Shown here piece by piece: positions 1 to 9,550 of a DNA stretch of 64,000 bases (its first letter is position 1; each line of letters starts with the position of its first letter). A program made the translations under genes and the position numbers. This stretch comes from Bacillus sp. EB01. GTDB taxonomy: Bacteria; Bacillota; Bacilli; Bacillales; Cytobacillaceae. The stretch is taken from NCBI RefSeq assembly GCF_000613125.1, contig NZ_HG964497.1:3116971-3180970 (forward strand), written 5' to 3'. The notes beneath the pieces are model-generated. The model was given only the letters and a program-made list of their open reading frames with translations, searched no databases and was not told where the DNA came from.

Positions 1-317
1 TACGTATTAACAAAATTGTTGTAATTGAAAATATCTGTAAGTTTTTTATGTATTGTTTTTTTATTTTTTATATCCTCGGAAATATCAGGAAACTCTCTTT
101 CAATTTCATATATAATATCTTGAAGTATTTTAGGGTTCCCTACAAGTATTTTTGTTAAATTATTAATAATGTAGTCAAAAAACTTTTTCTGCTCTTTTCT
201 TATTCTTTTCTGCAATATTCCTTGTATTTTTCTGGAAATTTTTGGTTGAAAATAATCATAATGACGTATACTTAAGCTGTCTAGCCCATGGTTTAATATA
301 TTATTTAGCCCTATCAT
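1..317 (-). CDS. Partner protein of the adjacent ATPase, cut by the window edge
   Basis: The reading frame starts at an ATG (317-315) that overlaps the stop of the ATPase gene as ATGA, so the two are almost certainly translationally coupled. It stays open to base 1, giving about 105 residues (MIGLNNILNHGLDS at the start), and is rich in Lys, Ile and Asn. No domain is complete in the visible part. In two-gene ATPase systems such as Septu (PtuA/PtuB) the ATPase is followed by an HNH nuclease. That would fit the position, but no HNH motif can be seen because the C-terminal part lies outside the window. Coding is supported by the overlap and open frame; function is inference. Confidence 0.7.
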   Translation of the reverse strand, partial: MIGLNNILNHGLDSLSIRHYDYFQPKISRKIQGILQKRIRKEQKKFFDYIINNLTKILVGNPKILQDIIYEIEREFPDISEDIKNKKTIHKKLTDIFNYNNFVNT

Positions 318-2116
318 TTTGATTTCCTTAATTCGTCAATTTGTTTTTCCAACATACCTATTTTTTCATCAATATTCATCATATTAACACTCATCTTTTC
401 ATTTAAAATACTTAACAACTTATTTTTTATAATTGGTTCTCCAATTATATTAATTGTTTTTTCAATATCTTCTTTATATCTATATATTTCTGCTGCTTTA
501 CTATTCATTAATAAATCAATTATTTTGTTTATTTTATATTTGGCAAAGTCACCTATAAGACCATCCCCCATAAAAAAAGAATGAGATAATAAATTATGAA
601 TATTTGCTGCAAAAGTGTGATGTTGTTCTTCTAAGCCACTAATTATTTTGCTAGAATCCTCTGTTCTTTTTAAAAAAATGATACTAGAACTTGGTAGATC
701 GGAAATTATAAATGGCGAATTAGAAGTAATGATAATTTGGATGTTTTTATTCTTGAAAAGTGATGTAAGAAATTGAATTAAATTATAAACTAATCGTCTT
801 TGCCATTCAGGATGTAAGTAAATTTCACCTTCATCAATCAAGACAATTATATTATCCTCTATAATTTGTTTCTTTACTGAATAAAATCTTGAATATATAT
901 TTAATAAGGCTTTTTCTCCCGAACTCAGATCTCGCCACCCATACGATAAATATTCATGCACATCAATTGTGTCAATATATAACGAGTTTAGTTCTTTAAA
1001 TAAAGCGTTATCATTTACACTAAATTCAAAAGTCATCCGCTTCACATTAATAACATTGTTCATCCCATTTTCAATAATAAATTCAAAAAAAGAAACCAAG
1101 TTCTTTGCTAAATTAATTTTGTTAACTTCACTATTTTGAAATTTTTCTGACGCTTTATCCAATAATGTAGTGACTTTTTCTTTAAAAGTACCTTTTTGAT
1201 TTAGATAATGATCCATAAATAACTTATAAACGTCAAAACCTGAATTCTGGTAGTGCATTTCTATTAAATAATGATATATTAAGCATAATAATATATTTAA
1301 TTCAAAAATCTCTAACCTATTTCTCGTCTTCTGTTTATCTCGGTCCTTCTGAAATTCATCCATCATGTCTAAGATTTCCGACGTGAAATCCTCTTGGTTC
1401 TCTAAGTCTGTATTTAAGAAAGATACCTTTACATATTTAGGTAATGAAAAAGGAATTTTTAATAATTCATTTTTTTCTTCATTAATCATTTTTAACTGTC
1501 GATCCATTTCTCTAAATCGATGAACCGAAATTTCATTTTGATTTAAATATCCCGATTGTTTAACTGCTGTTTCTAACAAATAATTAGTTGAGATATTTAG
1601 CAATTTACTATGTTGTATTTCTCTCATTTTTAAGTCAAATATATTTGAAAAAAATATAAAATTTGTGTTTTCTAATCCTTCTAATGGTGTAGGTTTAAAC
1701 TTTGATCCAATTTTTATTGGTATTATATTATAGTCTATATCCTTCGAATGTATTTCTAATTCCATATTTTCTGGCTTGTATATCTTTAATATGCTTTGAT
1801 CATAAAATGCTATTATTACATTACTTTTAAACTTCCCCCTACTTAAGTGCTCTTTTATAAAATCTAATAATGTTGATTTGCCCGATCCGTTTTCCCCAAC
1901 AATGGCAGTAATATTACTTATTTTTGTATTATCAGTCTCGCTTTCTAATGAATAAAAGTTATTAATATAATTGGGGTTTTTTGTGATAAATAATCTTACA
2001 GGAATATTGCCTTCGGTAGGTTTATTGTAACGGAAATTAAATTTACCGCTAAAATTAAAACCTTGTTCAATTATAAAATTGTTATATTCCTGAATAAATA
2101 TATACTGAAGTTCCAT
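314..2116 (-). CDS. SMC/OLD-like AAA ATPase (PtuA-like), probable defence component
   Basis: This is a 600-residue ABC-type ATPase. Walker A (GENGSGKS) is near residues 74-81, an ABC signature-like LSSGEK is near 397-402, and Walker B (IDEGE) is near 427-431, followed by HPEW. The two halves of the nucleotide site are separated by a long helical middle, as in SMC/RecF/OLD-like proteins. No TOPRIM domain is evident. I chose the ATG at 2116 because AGAGGGGG precedes it; a further 28 in-frame codons upstream lack such a site. It is coupled by ATGA to the truncated gene at its 3' end and lies next to a TrlF-like gene, which suggests a phage-defence locus. The local sequence is clearly more AT-rich than the metabolic genes from 6 kb on. 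Confidence 0.8.
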   Translation of the reverse strand: MELQYIFIQEYNNFIIEQGFNFSGKFNFRYNKPTEGNIPVRLFITKNPNYINNFYSLESETDNTKISNITAIVGENGSGKSTLLDFIKEHLSRGKFKSNVIIAFYDQSILKIYKPENMELEIHSKDIDYNIIPIKIGSKFKPTPLEGLENTNFIFFSNIFDLKMREIQHSKLLNISTNYLLETAVKQSGYLNQNEISVHRFREMDRQLKMINEEKNELLKIPFSLPKYVKVSFLNTDLENQEDFTSEILDMMDEFQKDRDKQKTRNRLEIFELNILLCLIYHYLIEMHYQNSGFDVYKLFMDHYLNQKGTFKEKVTTLLDKASEKFQNSEVNKINLAKNLVSFFEFIIENGMNNVINVKRMTFEFSVNDNALFKELNSLYIDTIDVHEYLSYGWRDLSSGEKALLNIYSRFYSVKKQIIEDNIIVLIDEGEIYLHPEWQRRLVYNLIQFLTSLFKNKNIQIIITSNSPFIISDLPSSSIIFLKRTEDSSKIISGLEEQHHTFAANIHNLLSHSFFMGDGLIGDFAKYKINKIIDLLMNSKAAEIYRYKEDIEKTINIIGEPIIKNKLLSILNEKMSVNMMNIDEKIGMLEKQIDELRKSK

Positions 2117-2457
2117 ATTTTCCCCCTCTTTGATATATCTGAATTGACTGATTCCCTTTGAAGTAACCCGCTTGACTTTTTTTAGCCCTATTTTTATCAT
2201 GCATTTATTTTATTATAATCATCTTTATATTATCTAACTACGTATTTTTATCTTATTTGCCAAGATTTTCATATTTTCTTTGTCGATTATTGTATGATAG
2301 AAGATAAATATGGAAAATAAAATTGCACTAGGAGGGCATAGCATATAAGAATAAGAAGATATATTACTTGTTTTATTACTAAAGTATTAATACTAGGGAA
2401 TTAATGCTCTAGAAAATACTGAATAAATTAATATAATTTTATGAGAGTTGGTATAGG

Positions 2458-5241
2458 ATGAATTTCAGAGGCAATCAATGGTATAAATGTGATTTACATT
2501 TACATACACCTGAAAGCAAATGTTTCTCAAGTAAGGAAGTGACTCCAGAGGAATGGGTTCAATCATGTATAGCTAAGGGATTAGAAGTAGTAGCCGTTAC
2601 GGATCATAATAGTGGTAATTATATTGATAGAATTATTGAAGCTGCCAAAGGTACAAAATTAACTGTTTTTCCGGGTGTAGAAATTACTTGTGATACATCT
2701 AAAGTACACTTATTAATTTTATTTGATATAGACAAGCGAACAAGTGATATTAATGGATTTCTTCATTATTGTGGAATTCAGGACCATAAGTTCGCAGAAC
2801 AAGATGCGACCACCGAGGAAACAGAAACTATATTTTCAATTGCAGAAAAGGCAGTTAGCCGTGGTGCAGTTGTAATTCCAGCACATATTGATGAGTATAA
2901 TGGTATTTGTGAAACCAGTTACCAAACAATGCAAAATTTCATGGATAAACCATATATTACTGGTGTTCAAGTGGTTAATAGAGAAATTTATTACCAAGAG
3001 AGTTTCTCTTCTCAAGAACGTCTTGATGCACTAATCGAAAGATATCCGAGGATAAATGAAGACCTTGTAAGAAAATGGAGCAATGCAGTAAAGCTTGCCA
3101 AAAAGAGAGATAAGGCGATGCTTACATTTTCTGACAATCCTAGTGCTCACGGAAAAACAACACACGGTCTTTGGGGGATAGGAAACAGATATACTTGGAT
3201 TAAAATGGAGGAAGATATATCCTTGGAGAGTCTGAGACACGCTTTATTAATGCCCTCTCAGAAAATAAGGAATGACTTTGATTGTCCATCTTCTCCATAC
3301 ACTAAACCAAATCTACTTATTAAAGGTTTAGTCGTGAAAAATACTGTTTTAAATCCTCGAGATACTATCAAAATACAATTAAGCCCTCAATTAAATACCA
3401 TTATTGGGGGGCGTGGAACCGGCAAATCTGCGATTCATAGGATTATAAGAGGACTTTTAGAAAATAACTCTGACATAAGTGATTTTGGTGAGTTACTTCA
3501 AGAACAAAAAAATTTCTTTAAACAATGCGATACTAGGTCCGAAGAAGAAAAAAAGGGAATCCTAACAAATGATACAGTTATAGAATTATATATAGAAAGA
3601 TTAGGACATACTTACAAGATAATTTACACCAATTTTCATGGAGAACAATTCTCTAAAACTTTTTATAAAATGAATGAAAACGGTATATACCAAGAGACTC
3701 CAGATCCTATTTTAGACTTGTTTAGTGCAGAAATATACTCCCAGAAGCAAATTTATCAAATAGCTACTCGTCCAAATGCTCTAAGAGAGAAGATAGACCA
3801 ATCTATCATTAATTTGGATGACAAGTTAAAAGAACTAAAAGATACTCAAAATACTTATTTTGTTACGTCAGTACAAATAAGATCCATACGAGATCGAATT
3901 AGAAAAAAATCTAGACTTGAATTTGAAATAAAAGATGTTCAAGAAAGGCTATTGGAGTTTAAAGAAAAAGGCTATCAAAATATTTTAAAGAAACAGCAAG
4001 AATTTGAAGCCGATAATGCTAATCTTCAAAAAGTTACTAAGGATTTTGAGGATAAAGAAAGTAAACTCAGTGATATGATAGATACCTTTTGTTATCCGGA
4101 CTTTGATAAATTCGAATTCTTACAAGATGGTGAGGAAGAGTTAAGAATGATATTAGCTAGGAATTCTACAGAATTCCACGCAGTTATTACAAAACTAACA
4201 GATTCCAGAAAAGTTTTAACCGAAGCAAAGGCATCTTTAATTCAGGCAATTAGGGAATCTACTTGGAATCAACATTTCCAAAAGGCAATATTTGAATTTC
4301 AAACCTTACAAGACGAGTTAACTCCAGATGAATTAAAAGATTTAGATAATATAGAGGCGCTTTCAACTGAGTTAAATCGCAAAGGAACGGAGCTTGAAGA
4401 TATTGCAAAAGATGAAGATAAATTAAACACTCTATCGGATGAATTAAAAGGAATTTCAGATTCCTATTTGGAAATAAGAAAACATATCACTACACTTCGA
4501 AGAGATTTTTTAGGATCAGTACTTGCTGATACTCCAAATATAAAAATTGAAGTAAAGCCATTTCGTGATTCCGAAAATTTTGAAGCTGAACTAAGAAAAA
4601 TTCTTCAAAGACCTGATACATTTACAGATGATTTTCAGGTCATTAATTCTTTAGTTTTTAATGGTCCAGTAGAGCGAAATATTACGGAGTTACGTGATAT
4701 GATAACAACTATTAAAGATACTGGCCAAAATAATGGAAGGTTTACTGGCAGATTCAATACCTTAATAAAGGGTCTTAATGATGAACAAATGGATAAGATT
4801 AGACTATTATATCCAGAAGATAAAATTGAAGTTCAATATAAAGCAAATGCTGCCTCTGGGTTTAAATCTATATCTAATGCTTCAGCTGGCCAAAAAACAT
4901 CAGCCATCCTCACCTTCCTTTTATCTTATGGAGATTCTCCACTTTTATTGGACCAACCTGAGGATGATTTAGATAACCAACTTATTTATGAATTAATTGT
5001 AGACCGCTTATGCCATTCCAAAAATACTCGCCAAATAATAGCTGTTACCCATAATGCTAACATCCCTGTTAATGGGGACTCTGAGTGGGTAATAGCAATG
5101 AATTCGGAAAGTAAGAATATAGAAGTTCTATGTGAGGGTTCTATTGAGAAACAGGGTATAAAAGAAGCCATATGCAATATTATGGAAGGTGGAAAAGAAG
5201 CCTTTACACTTCGGGCAAAACGATACAAGTTAGAAGTTTAG
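2458..5241 (+). CDS. TrlF-family protein: PHP domain fused to SMC-like ATPase
   Basis: The 927-residue protein begins with a PHP phosphoesterase domain: DLHLHT at residues 12-17, VTDHNS near 45, PAHIDE near 143 and SDNP near 225, all potential metal ligands. A Walker A (GGRGTGKS) follows at 317-324, then a long coiled-coil-rich middle (about 450-700), an ASAGQK signature near 808-813 and Walker B LLLDQPEDD near 829-837, with a VTHNANIP switch. This order matches TrlF-type AAA-like ATPases. I infer an ATP-controlled metal-dependent phosphoesterase or nuclease. It is transcribed divergently from the ATPase pair, with a 340-bp spacer. The ribosome binding site before the ATG is weak. TrlF proteins are commonly found near restriction and defence genes, so a defence role is likely but unproven. 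Confidence 0.85.
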   Translation: MNFRGNQWYKCDLHLHTPESKCFSSKEVTPEEWVQSCIAKGLEVVAVTDHNSGNYIDRIIEAAKGTKLTVFPGVEITCDTSKVHLLILFDIDKRTSDINGFLHYCGIQDHKFAEQDATTEETETIFSIAEKAVSRGAVVIPAHIDEYNGICETSYQTMQNFMDKPYITGVQVVNREIYYQESFSSQERLDALIERYPRINEDLVRKWSNAVKLAKKRDKAMLTFSDNPSAHGKTTHGLWGIGNRYTWIKMEEDISLESLRHALLMPSQKIRNDFDCPSSPYTKPNLLIKGLVVKNTVLNPRDTIKIQLSPQLNTIIGGRGTGKSAIHRIIRGLLENNSDISDFGELLQEQKNFFKQCDTRSEEEKKGILTNDTVIELYIERLGHTYKIIYTNFHGEQFSKTFYKMNENGIYQETPDPILDLFSAEIYSQKQIYQIATRPNALREKIDQSIINLDDKLKELKDTQNTYFVTSVQIRSIRDRIRKKSRLEFEIKDVQERLLEFKEKGYQNILKKQQEFEADNANLQKVTKDFEDKESKLSDMIDTFCYPDFDKFEFLQDGEEELRMILARNSTEFHAVITKLTDSRKVLTEAKASLIQAIRESTWNQHFQKAIFEFQTLQDELTPDELKDLDNIEALSTELNRKGTELEDIAKDEDKLNTLSDELKGISDSYLEIRKHITTLRRDFLGSVLADTPNIKIEVKPFRDSENFEAELRKILQRPDTFTDDFQVINSLVFNGPVERNITELRDMITTIKDTGQNNGRFTGRFNTLIKGLNDEQMDKIRLLYPEDKIEVQYKANAASGFKSISNASAGQKTSAILTFLLSYGDSPLLLDQPEDDLDNQLIYELIVDRLCHSKNTRQIIAVTHNANIPVNGDSEWVIAMNSESKNIEVLCEGSIEKQGIKEAICNIMEGGKEAFTLRAKRYKLEV

Positions 5242-5377
5242 ACATTTTCCAGTTCGTATTTATATTTTCATTATTTTTGAACCGATAGGGGTTCAAACAT
5301 CCCTTTTAAGCAAATTCTTTTCCTCCTTATCCTAAAGAAGGTGCCCTAATAACTTAGGCTAAGGCTTATATGTCGCA

Positions 5378-5453
5378 CCCTACCAACTCTTATTGGAATA
5401 GGAAGGGGTATGGATATAATGCCATTGATAAAATCAAGGTTAAGGTACATTAA
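5378..5453 (+). pseudogene. 3' remnant of a second sulfite-oxidase-like gene
   Basis: About 25 codons in frame (PTNSYWNRKGYGYNAIDKI, then KVKVH and stop) closely match the last residues of the intact molybdoenzyme at 8165-9235 (PTTPFWNRKGYGYNAIDKI and so on). At DNA level the final 60 bases are nearly identical. Upstream of 5378 the similarity stops, so only the 3' tip of a former tandem paralogue survives. The loss coincides with the right edge of the AT-rich defence island, which probably replaced the rest. Confidence 0.75.
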
Positions 5454-5476
5454 CGGGGAATTTGGTTATTCTACCT

Positions 5477-5521
5477 AAGAACAAATAGAGCAGGAATTTA
5501 TTTTCGTCTCTATTTGTTCTT
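5477..5521. terminator. Strong inverted repeat, likely terminator
   Basis: A 14-bp perfect stem (AAGAACAAATAGAG / CTCTATTTGTTCTT) with a 17-nt loop lies just after the sulfite-oxidase remnant. It probably terminated that lost gene. There is only a short T-run on the plus side (TTATTC). Confidence 0.55.
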
Positions 5522-5551
5522 ATTCAAAAAAAATCTCCATTCTCAAAAATT

Positions 5552-6067
5552 CATTCTAGATTGACTACCATTCACATTCATAATGACCCCAACAATCAGA
5601 TGGTTTTTGGGAGGCCAAAAATACTGCAACATTCGGAATCTATTCAGGGGTACCGAAGCACAGGCTGGTATTTCCCTCTTTACGAAATCCTTATTGCCTT
5701 CCGGGTCCGCTTTTTCCAATTACCTGTTCCGTACAGTATACTTCCAAGTGGGATGCTATTAACCCTGAATCCATTCGATATCACCTCGTCTGCCAATGAC
5801 TTCGTGAAACTGAACAGGGGAGATTTTTCATTGTTATAGGTAACGTTCCCCCCTGCTTTCTCTACTGAAAATGTATAGAATAATCGAACCTGACTGTTGG
5901 TTTTTCATATGCTCTACAGATAATTTGCTCAAATAAACAGCAGAAAAACAACTCCATTTCCTCGTAGTATAATTCCATGCTAGCTTCTGTTGCTTTCCCA
6001 CATTGCTTACACCCTTCATTATTGATAAGATATGTGGTACCCTTTCCTTACAAAAATTTATGCGCAC
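5552..6067 (-). pseudogene. Degenerate short-chain dehydrogenase
   Basis: On the minus strand, pieces of a classical SDR can be read in shifting frames. A segment ending VYLSKLSVEHMKNQQSGSII corresponds to the helix before the catalytic Ser strand. FTKSLADEVISNGFRVNSI is the region after the YxxxK motif. DPEGNKDFVKREI and a terminal VGVIMNVNG correspond to the C-terminal cofactor loop. At least two frameshifts and a missing middle, including the YxxxK stretch, make it non-functional. It lies between the defence island and the S9 peptidase and shows no ribosome binding site. Confidence 0.6.
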
Positions 6068-6085
6068 AAATGGCTTTCACCAAAA

Positions 6086-6124
6086 AAATGAGTGTCAATT
6101 TCATATGCAAATTGGCACTCATTT
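6086..6124. terminator. Bidirectional intrinsic terminator
   Basis: A 16-bp stem with one mismatch (AAATGAGTGTCAATTT / AAATTGGCACTCATTT) is flanked by an A-run on the left, read as a T-run on the minus strand. It fits as the terminator of the S9 peptidase gene. Confidence 0.75.
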
Positions 6125-6198
6125 AGAATTATTTTTATAATGTTTACGAAAGTGAACGGAACCAGTTATTATATGCGAATCCCTTTTATAAACATTTA

Positions 6199-8028
6199 TT
6201 ATTGTTTTAAATAGGTATCCAGAAACTCAAGTACAGCCCCATATCCTTTTATCCGGTTTTCTTTTTTCATAAATCCGTGCCCTTCATCCGGAAAGACGAT
6301 ATACTCAACCGGAATATTGTTCTTTTTGAGGGCCTCGACGATTTCGTCGGATTCCACTTGGAGGACACGCGGGTCATTGGCTCCCTGAAGGACAATGAGC
6401 GGCTTGTTAATCTTATTGGCATGGAACAATGGTGAGATGCTCCGGATGTAGTCTGTTTGGGTGTATGGATTTCCGAGTTTTTTATACAGTGCATCACGGG
6501 AGCTTTCCCACCAGGCTGGAATGCTCTTTAGTGTGCGTTCCCAGTTGGATACTCCAAAAATGTCTACCCCTACATTAAACTCGTCTGGTCTGAAGGCCAA
6601 TGCGGCCAGGACCATATATCCGCCATAACTTCCCCCGATGATGCCGATTTTTTCGCCATCGATTTCTTCTTGTTCCTTCAAGAAGGTTTTTGCCTGGATG
6701 CAATCCTCCAGATCAATTTCGCCATGTTTCAGGTCAGCAGCGCTAAAAAATGTTTTCCCATATCCGGAGCTGCCGCGGTTATTCACTGCCAGGACAGCAT
6801 ATCCATGATTGGCGAGATATTGGAATAGCGGGTTATAATCGGTTCTTGATTGCCCTCCAGGACCGCCGTGAACATAAACTAGGGCTGGGGCTTTCTCACC
6901 AGCTTTTACACTTGGCTTGTAATAGATAGCTGGAATGTCCAGCCCGTCAAAGGATGGATATCGAATCACCTTCGCATCCGTTAAATCAGCCTGGCTGATT
7001 TCTGGATTAAGGGTCTCTGTGAGCTTTTTCAGTTCAGCTGTCTCAAGAGTATAGGTATATAAATTGGTTGGTGAAGTCGGGCTGCTAAACAAGAAAGAGA
7101 TCAGTTCCTCATTTGCCGAAAACTTTAAATCAATGATTTGCCCTTCAGGCAGTTCAGGAAAGTCCAAGTACCGGCCGGAGTTCACATTCAAGACCTTAAC
7201 CACTGTTCTTGCATCAGCATTCACGCTATAAACCAGATAGTTACCCTGTTTCGAGATGTGGGAGGCAACGATATCCCATTTCTCCTTGAGAAATTCCTCA
7301 GCAGTTTCAGATTCAATATGATACTTTTTCAAATAAAGGAACTCGTCATTTTCATCCGTTAAGTAATAAAGGCTCTCGGAGTTTCCGCTAAACCTTTGAG
7401 GAATGTTCTGGACGTCTCCATCATGCGGGGTGACATGAATGAAGTTCTCTGTTTCGCGGTCAAAAATGTATACATTTGCATCATTTGCATTGGTTAATTT
7501 CCCAAGTGAAATAAAGCGTTTGTTAGGAGAAACCGACCCGAATTCATACCCTTCATCATTTGTAAAAATACACGTTGATTCAAAGCTGGCAATATCCAAT
7601 TCATACACATCCATAAACCCTGGATTCCGTTTATTGGAACCGTAGAAGAAGCTCTTTCCATCCTTGCTCCAATGATAAAACTCTGCCCGCTCCTGCTCCC
7701 CTGGAGTCAGGTCAACCGTTTCCCCGTTTTCATTTTGCATATAGATATGTAAGATTTCATTCCCGCCTTTATCACTTAAAAATAGAAAGCGGTCATCTTC
7801 CGGAAAGAAGGACACTACTTGCACTGCATCTTCTTCGGAATGGGTAAACTGAGTCCGTGTTCCGTCTTCAGTCGAAACAGAATAAGCATTATAGATGCCC
7901 GTTTTATCCCCTGAAAACAATATCTTTTTTCCGTCAAAAGAAATAAAATTGCCCGCTATCGATTCGGAACCATAAAACTGTTCAAGCGTATACCGTCTAA
8001 TTTCAGTTGTCTTGCTCTCATTTGTCAT
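6199..8028 (-). CDS. S9 family prolyl oligopeptidase-type serine peptidase
   Basis: The first part (residues about 1-340) is a beta-propeller-like region built of repeats such as FSGDKTGIYNAY and DDRFLFLSDKGG. The C-terminal alpha/beta-hydrolase domain carries the nucleophile in GGSYGGY (Ser near 467), the Asp region GANDPRV and the His in DEGHGF near the end. Length (609 residues) is normal for acylaminoacyl-peptidase/DPP-like S9 enzymes. There is no signal peptide, so it should act in the cytosol on oligopeptides. I chose the ATG at 8028 because GGGAGG lies 9 nt before it; the GTG two codons upstream is too close. It is a single-gene unit ending in the hairpin at 6086-6124. Confidence 0.9.
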   Translation of the reverse strand: MTNESKTTEIRRYTLEQFYGSESIAGNFISFDGKKILFSGDKTGIYNAYSVSTEDGTRTQFTHSEEDAVQVVSFFPEDDRFLFLSDKGGNEILHIYMQNENGETVDLTPGEQERAEFYHWSKDGKSFFYGSNKRNPGFMDVYELDIASFESTCIFTNDEGYEFGSVSPNKRFISLGKLTNANDANVYIFDRETENFIHVTPHDGDVQNIPQRFSGNSESLYYLTDENDEFLYLKKYHIESETAEEFLKEKWDIVASHISKQGNYLVYSVNADARTVVKVLNVNSGRYLDFPELPEGQIIDLKFSANEELISFLFSSPTSPTNLYTYTLETAELKKLTETLNPEISQADLTDAKVIRYPSFDGLDIPAIYYKPSVKAGEKAPALVYVHGGPGGQSRTDYNPLFQYLANHGYAVLAVNNRGSSGYGKTFFSAADLKHGEIDLEDCIQAKTFLKEQEEIDGEKIGIIGGSYGGYMVLAALAFRPDEFNVGVDIFGVSNWERTLKSIPAWWESSRDALYKKLGNPYTQTDYIRSISPLFHANKINKPLIVLQGANDPRVLQVESDEIVEALKKNNIPVEYIVFPDEGHGFMKKENRIKGYGAVLEFLDTYLKQ

Positions 8029-8164
8029 AGCCACATTCCTCCCCTTTGTGTTTATTAATTCTATAATTTTGCTGGAAACCCTTTAATGCCAAGAAATTAA
8101 ACATCTAATCAGATTCTATTGTTCATAAACATACTTTATGAACCTTTCTAATTAGGAGGAAATT

Positions 8165-9235
8165 ATGGACCGTTCAAACAAGCCTAAAGTGAAGCCCTAT
8201 TTACTGACACGTAGTTTGTTCCCGGAAAACCAGGAGACGCCGATTCAATTTATAAATACTGACATTATCCCTGCTAAGTTATTTTATAGGCGGAATCACT
8301 TTTCTTATCCAGCTCTTTCATACTCGAATTATTGGCTTCCGATCAACGGGAGTGTAACAAAGCCAACAGTTTTTTCCATGCAAGATCTTCTTCAAATGCC
8401 TTCAAAAACATTACACGTTGTCCTTGAATGTTCAGGCGACAAACGAAGCTTTTTCGAACCTAAAGTATTTGGAGAACAAATGGAAAAGGGAGCGATAAGT
8501 CAGGGTATTTGGAAGGGCGTACCATTACGCTTCCTGCTTGAACGTTCTGGAATAAGAGAAGGAGCGAGAGAAGTTGTTTTTGAAGGTCATGATTTTGGGG
8601 AAAGAACTGATTTAGATGAGGTTTTCCCCTATGCCAGAAGTTTGCCTATAGAGAAGGCGCTCCATCCTGACACGATCATTGCATATGAATACAATAACAA
8701 GCCGATTCCGTTTAAGCACGGTTATCCACTGAGATTGATTGTGCCACAGTGGTATGGAATGGCCTCCGTAAAATGGATCAAACAGATTCGGGTGATCGAT
8801 TCTAATTTTACAGGTCCCTTTCAAGTAATCGATTATATGTATTACCCTAATAAAGAAAATAATAAAGATGCCTTTCCTGTTACGGAAATCAATGTAAACT
8901 CGACTATTCAAAAGCCTCTGGATAAGCAAATCTTAAATACTGGGAAACATTTGATTAAAGGGATTGCCTGGACAGGTAACGGGTCTATTTCTCAGGTAGA
9001 AATAAGTGTAGACGGCGGGAGCAGCTGGCTGACTGCAACATTAGAGCCTGCTAAAAATGAAGGTTATGGCTGGCAATCCTGGTCTTATGAATGGGATTTA
9101 GCGAAAAAAGGTGAATATGTGATTCTGTCAAAAGCAACCGATTCATCAGGACGTACCCAGCCAACCACCCCTTTTTGGAACCGGAAGGGCTATGGGTATA
9201 ATGCCATTGATAAAATTAAGGTTAAAGTAGAATAG
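8165..9235 (+). CDS. Sulfite-oxidase-family molybdopterin oxidoreductase
   Basis: The 356-residue protein has the oxidoreductase molybdopterin-binding domain (about 50-230). The likely Mo-ligand Cys is in VVLECSGDKRSFF, and substrate/cofactor-pocket motifs include PQWYGMASVKWI. A Mo-co dimerisation domain follows (about 240-350; VEISVDGGSSW, SYEWDL). There is no heme domain and no Tat or Sec signal, so a cytosolic enzyme of unknown physiological substrate is likely. AGGAGG precedes the ATG. It diverges from the S9 peptidase gene. The nearly identical 3' remnant at 5378-5453 shows that a second copy once existed nearby. Confidence 0.88.
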   Translation: MDRSNKPKVKPYLLTRSLFPENQETPIQFINTDIIPAKLFYRRNHFSYPALSYSNYWLPINGSVTKPTVFSMQDLLQMPSKTLHVVLECSGDKRSFFEPKVFGEQMEKGAISQGIWKGVPLRFLLERSGIREGAREVVFEGHDFGERTDLDEVFPYARSLPIEKALHPDTIIAYEYNNKPIPFKHGYPLRLIVPQWYGMASVKWIKQIRVIDSNFTGPFQVIDYMYYPNKENNKDAFPVTEINVNSTIQKPLDKQILNTGKHLIKGIAWTGNGSISQVEISVDGGSSWLTATLEPAKNEGYGWQSWSYEWDLAKKGEYVILSKATDSSGRTQPTTPFWNRKGYGYNAIDKIKVKVE

Positions 9236-9550
9236 CCTTCTCTTGCAGAAACAATTGGCTTTGTCGAAGGGCATAAAGGAAATCTTTGAGCTTACATTAC
9301 CTATTATTTATGATGAAAGTAACGTTTTTGATTCCCCATTTGCATGCTATGAATCTAATACAGCTTAGACGCTTACAGTAGATACATGAGGTATCAGACC
9401 TCATGTATCTACCTTGTTACGTATTGTAAGGGGAACAACGTAATTCAATGGTTCCAATTTATTTGTTTGCCCCAGGTACATCTCTTTTTTTTTCAATAAT
9501 ATCCATTTGTCTCAACACGAATTCGGGATAGTCATTAGCCTCCTTTAAAT
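9236..9550. terminator. Intergenic stretch with a strong convergent terminator
   Basis: The only clear element in this gap is a perfect 14-bp inverted repeat at 9378-9412 (GTAGATACATGAGG / CCTCATGTATCTAC) with a 7-nt loop. It lies between the convergent molybdoenzyme and ykoC genes and could stop transcription from both sides. No convincing gene is seen in the remainder. Confidence 0.65.

Noticed and set aside
5561-5839. 92-codon plus-strand frame
   Set aside because: It is the antisense shadow of a degenerate SDR that can be read on the minus strand.
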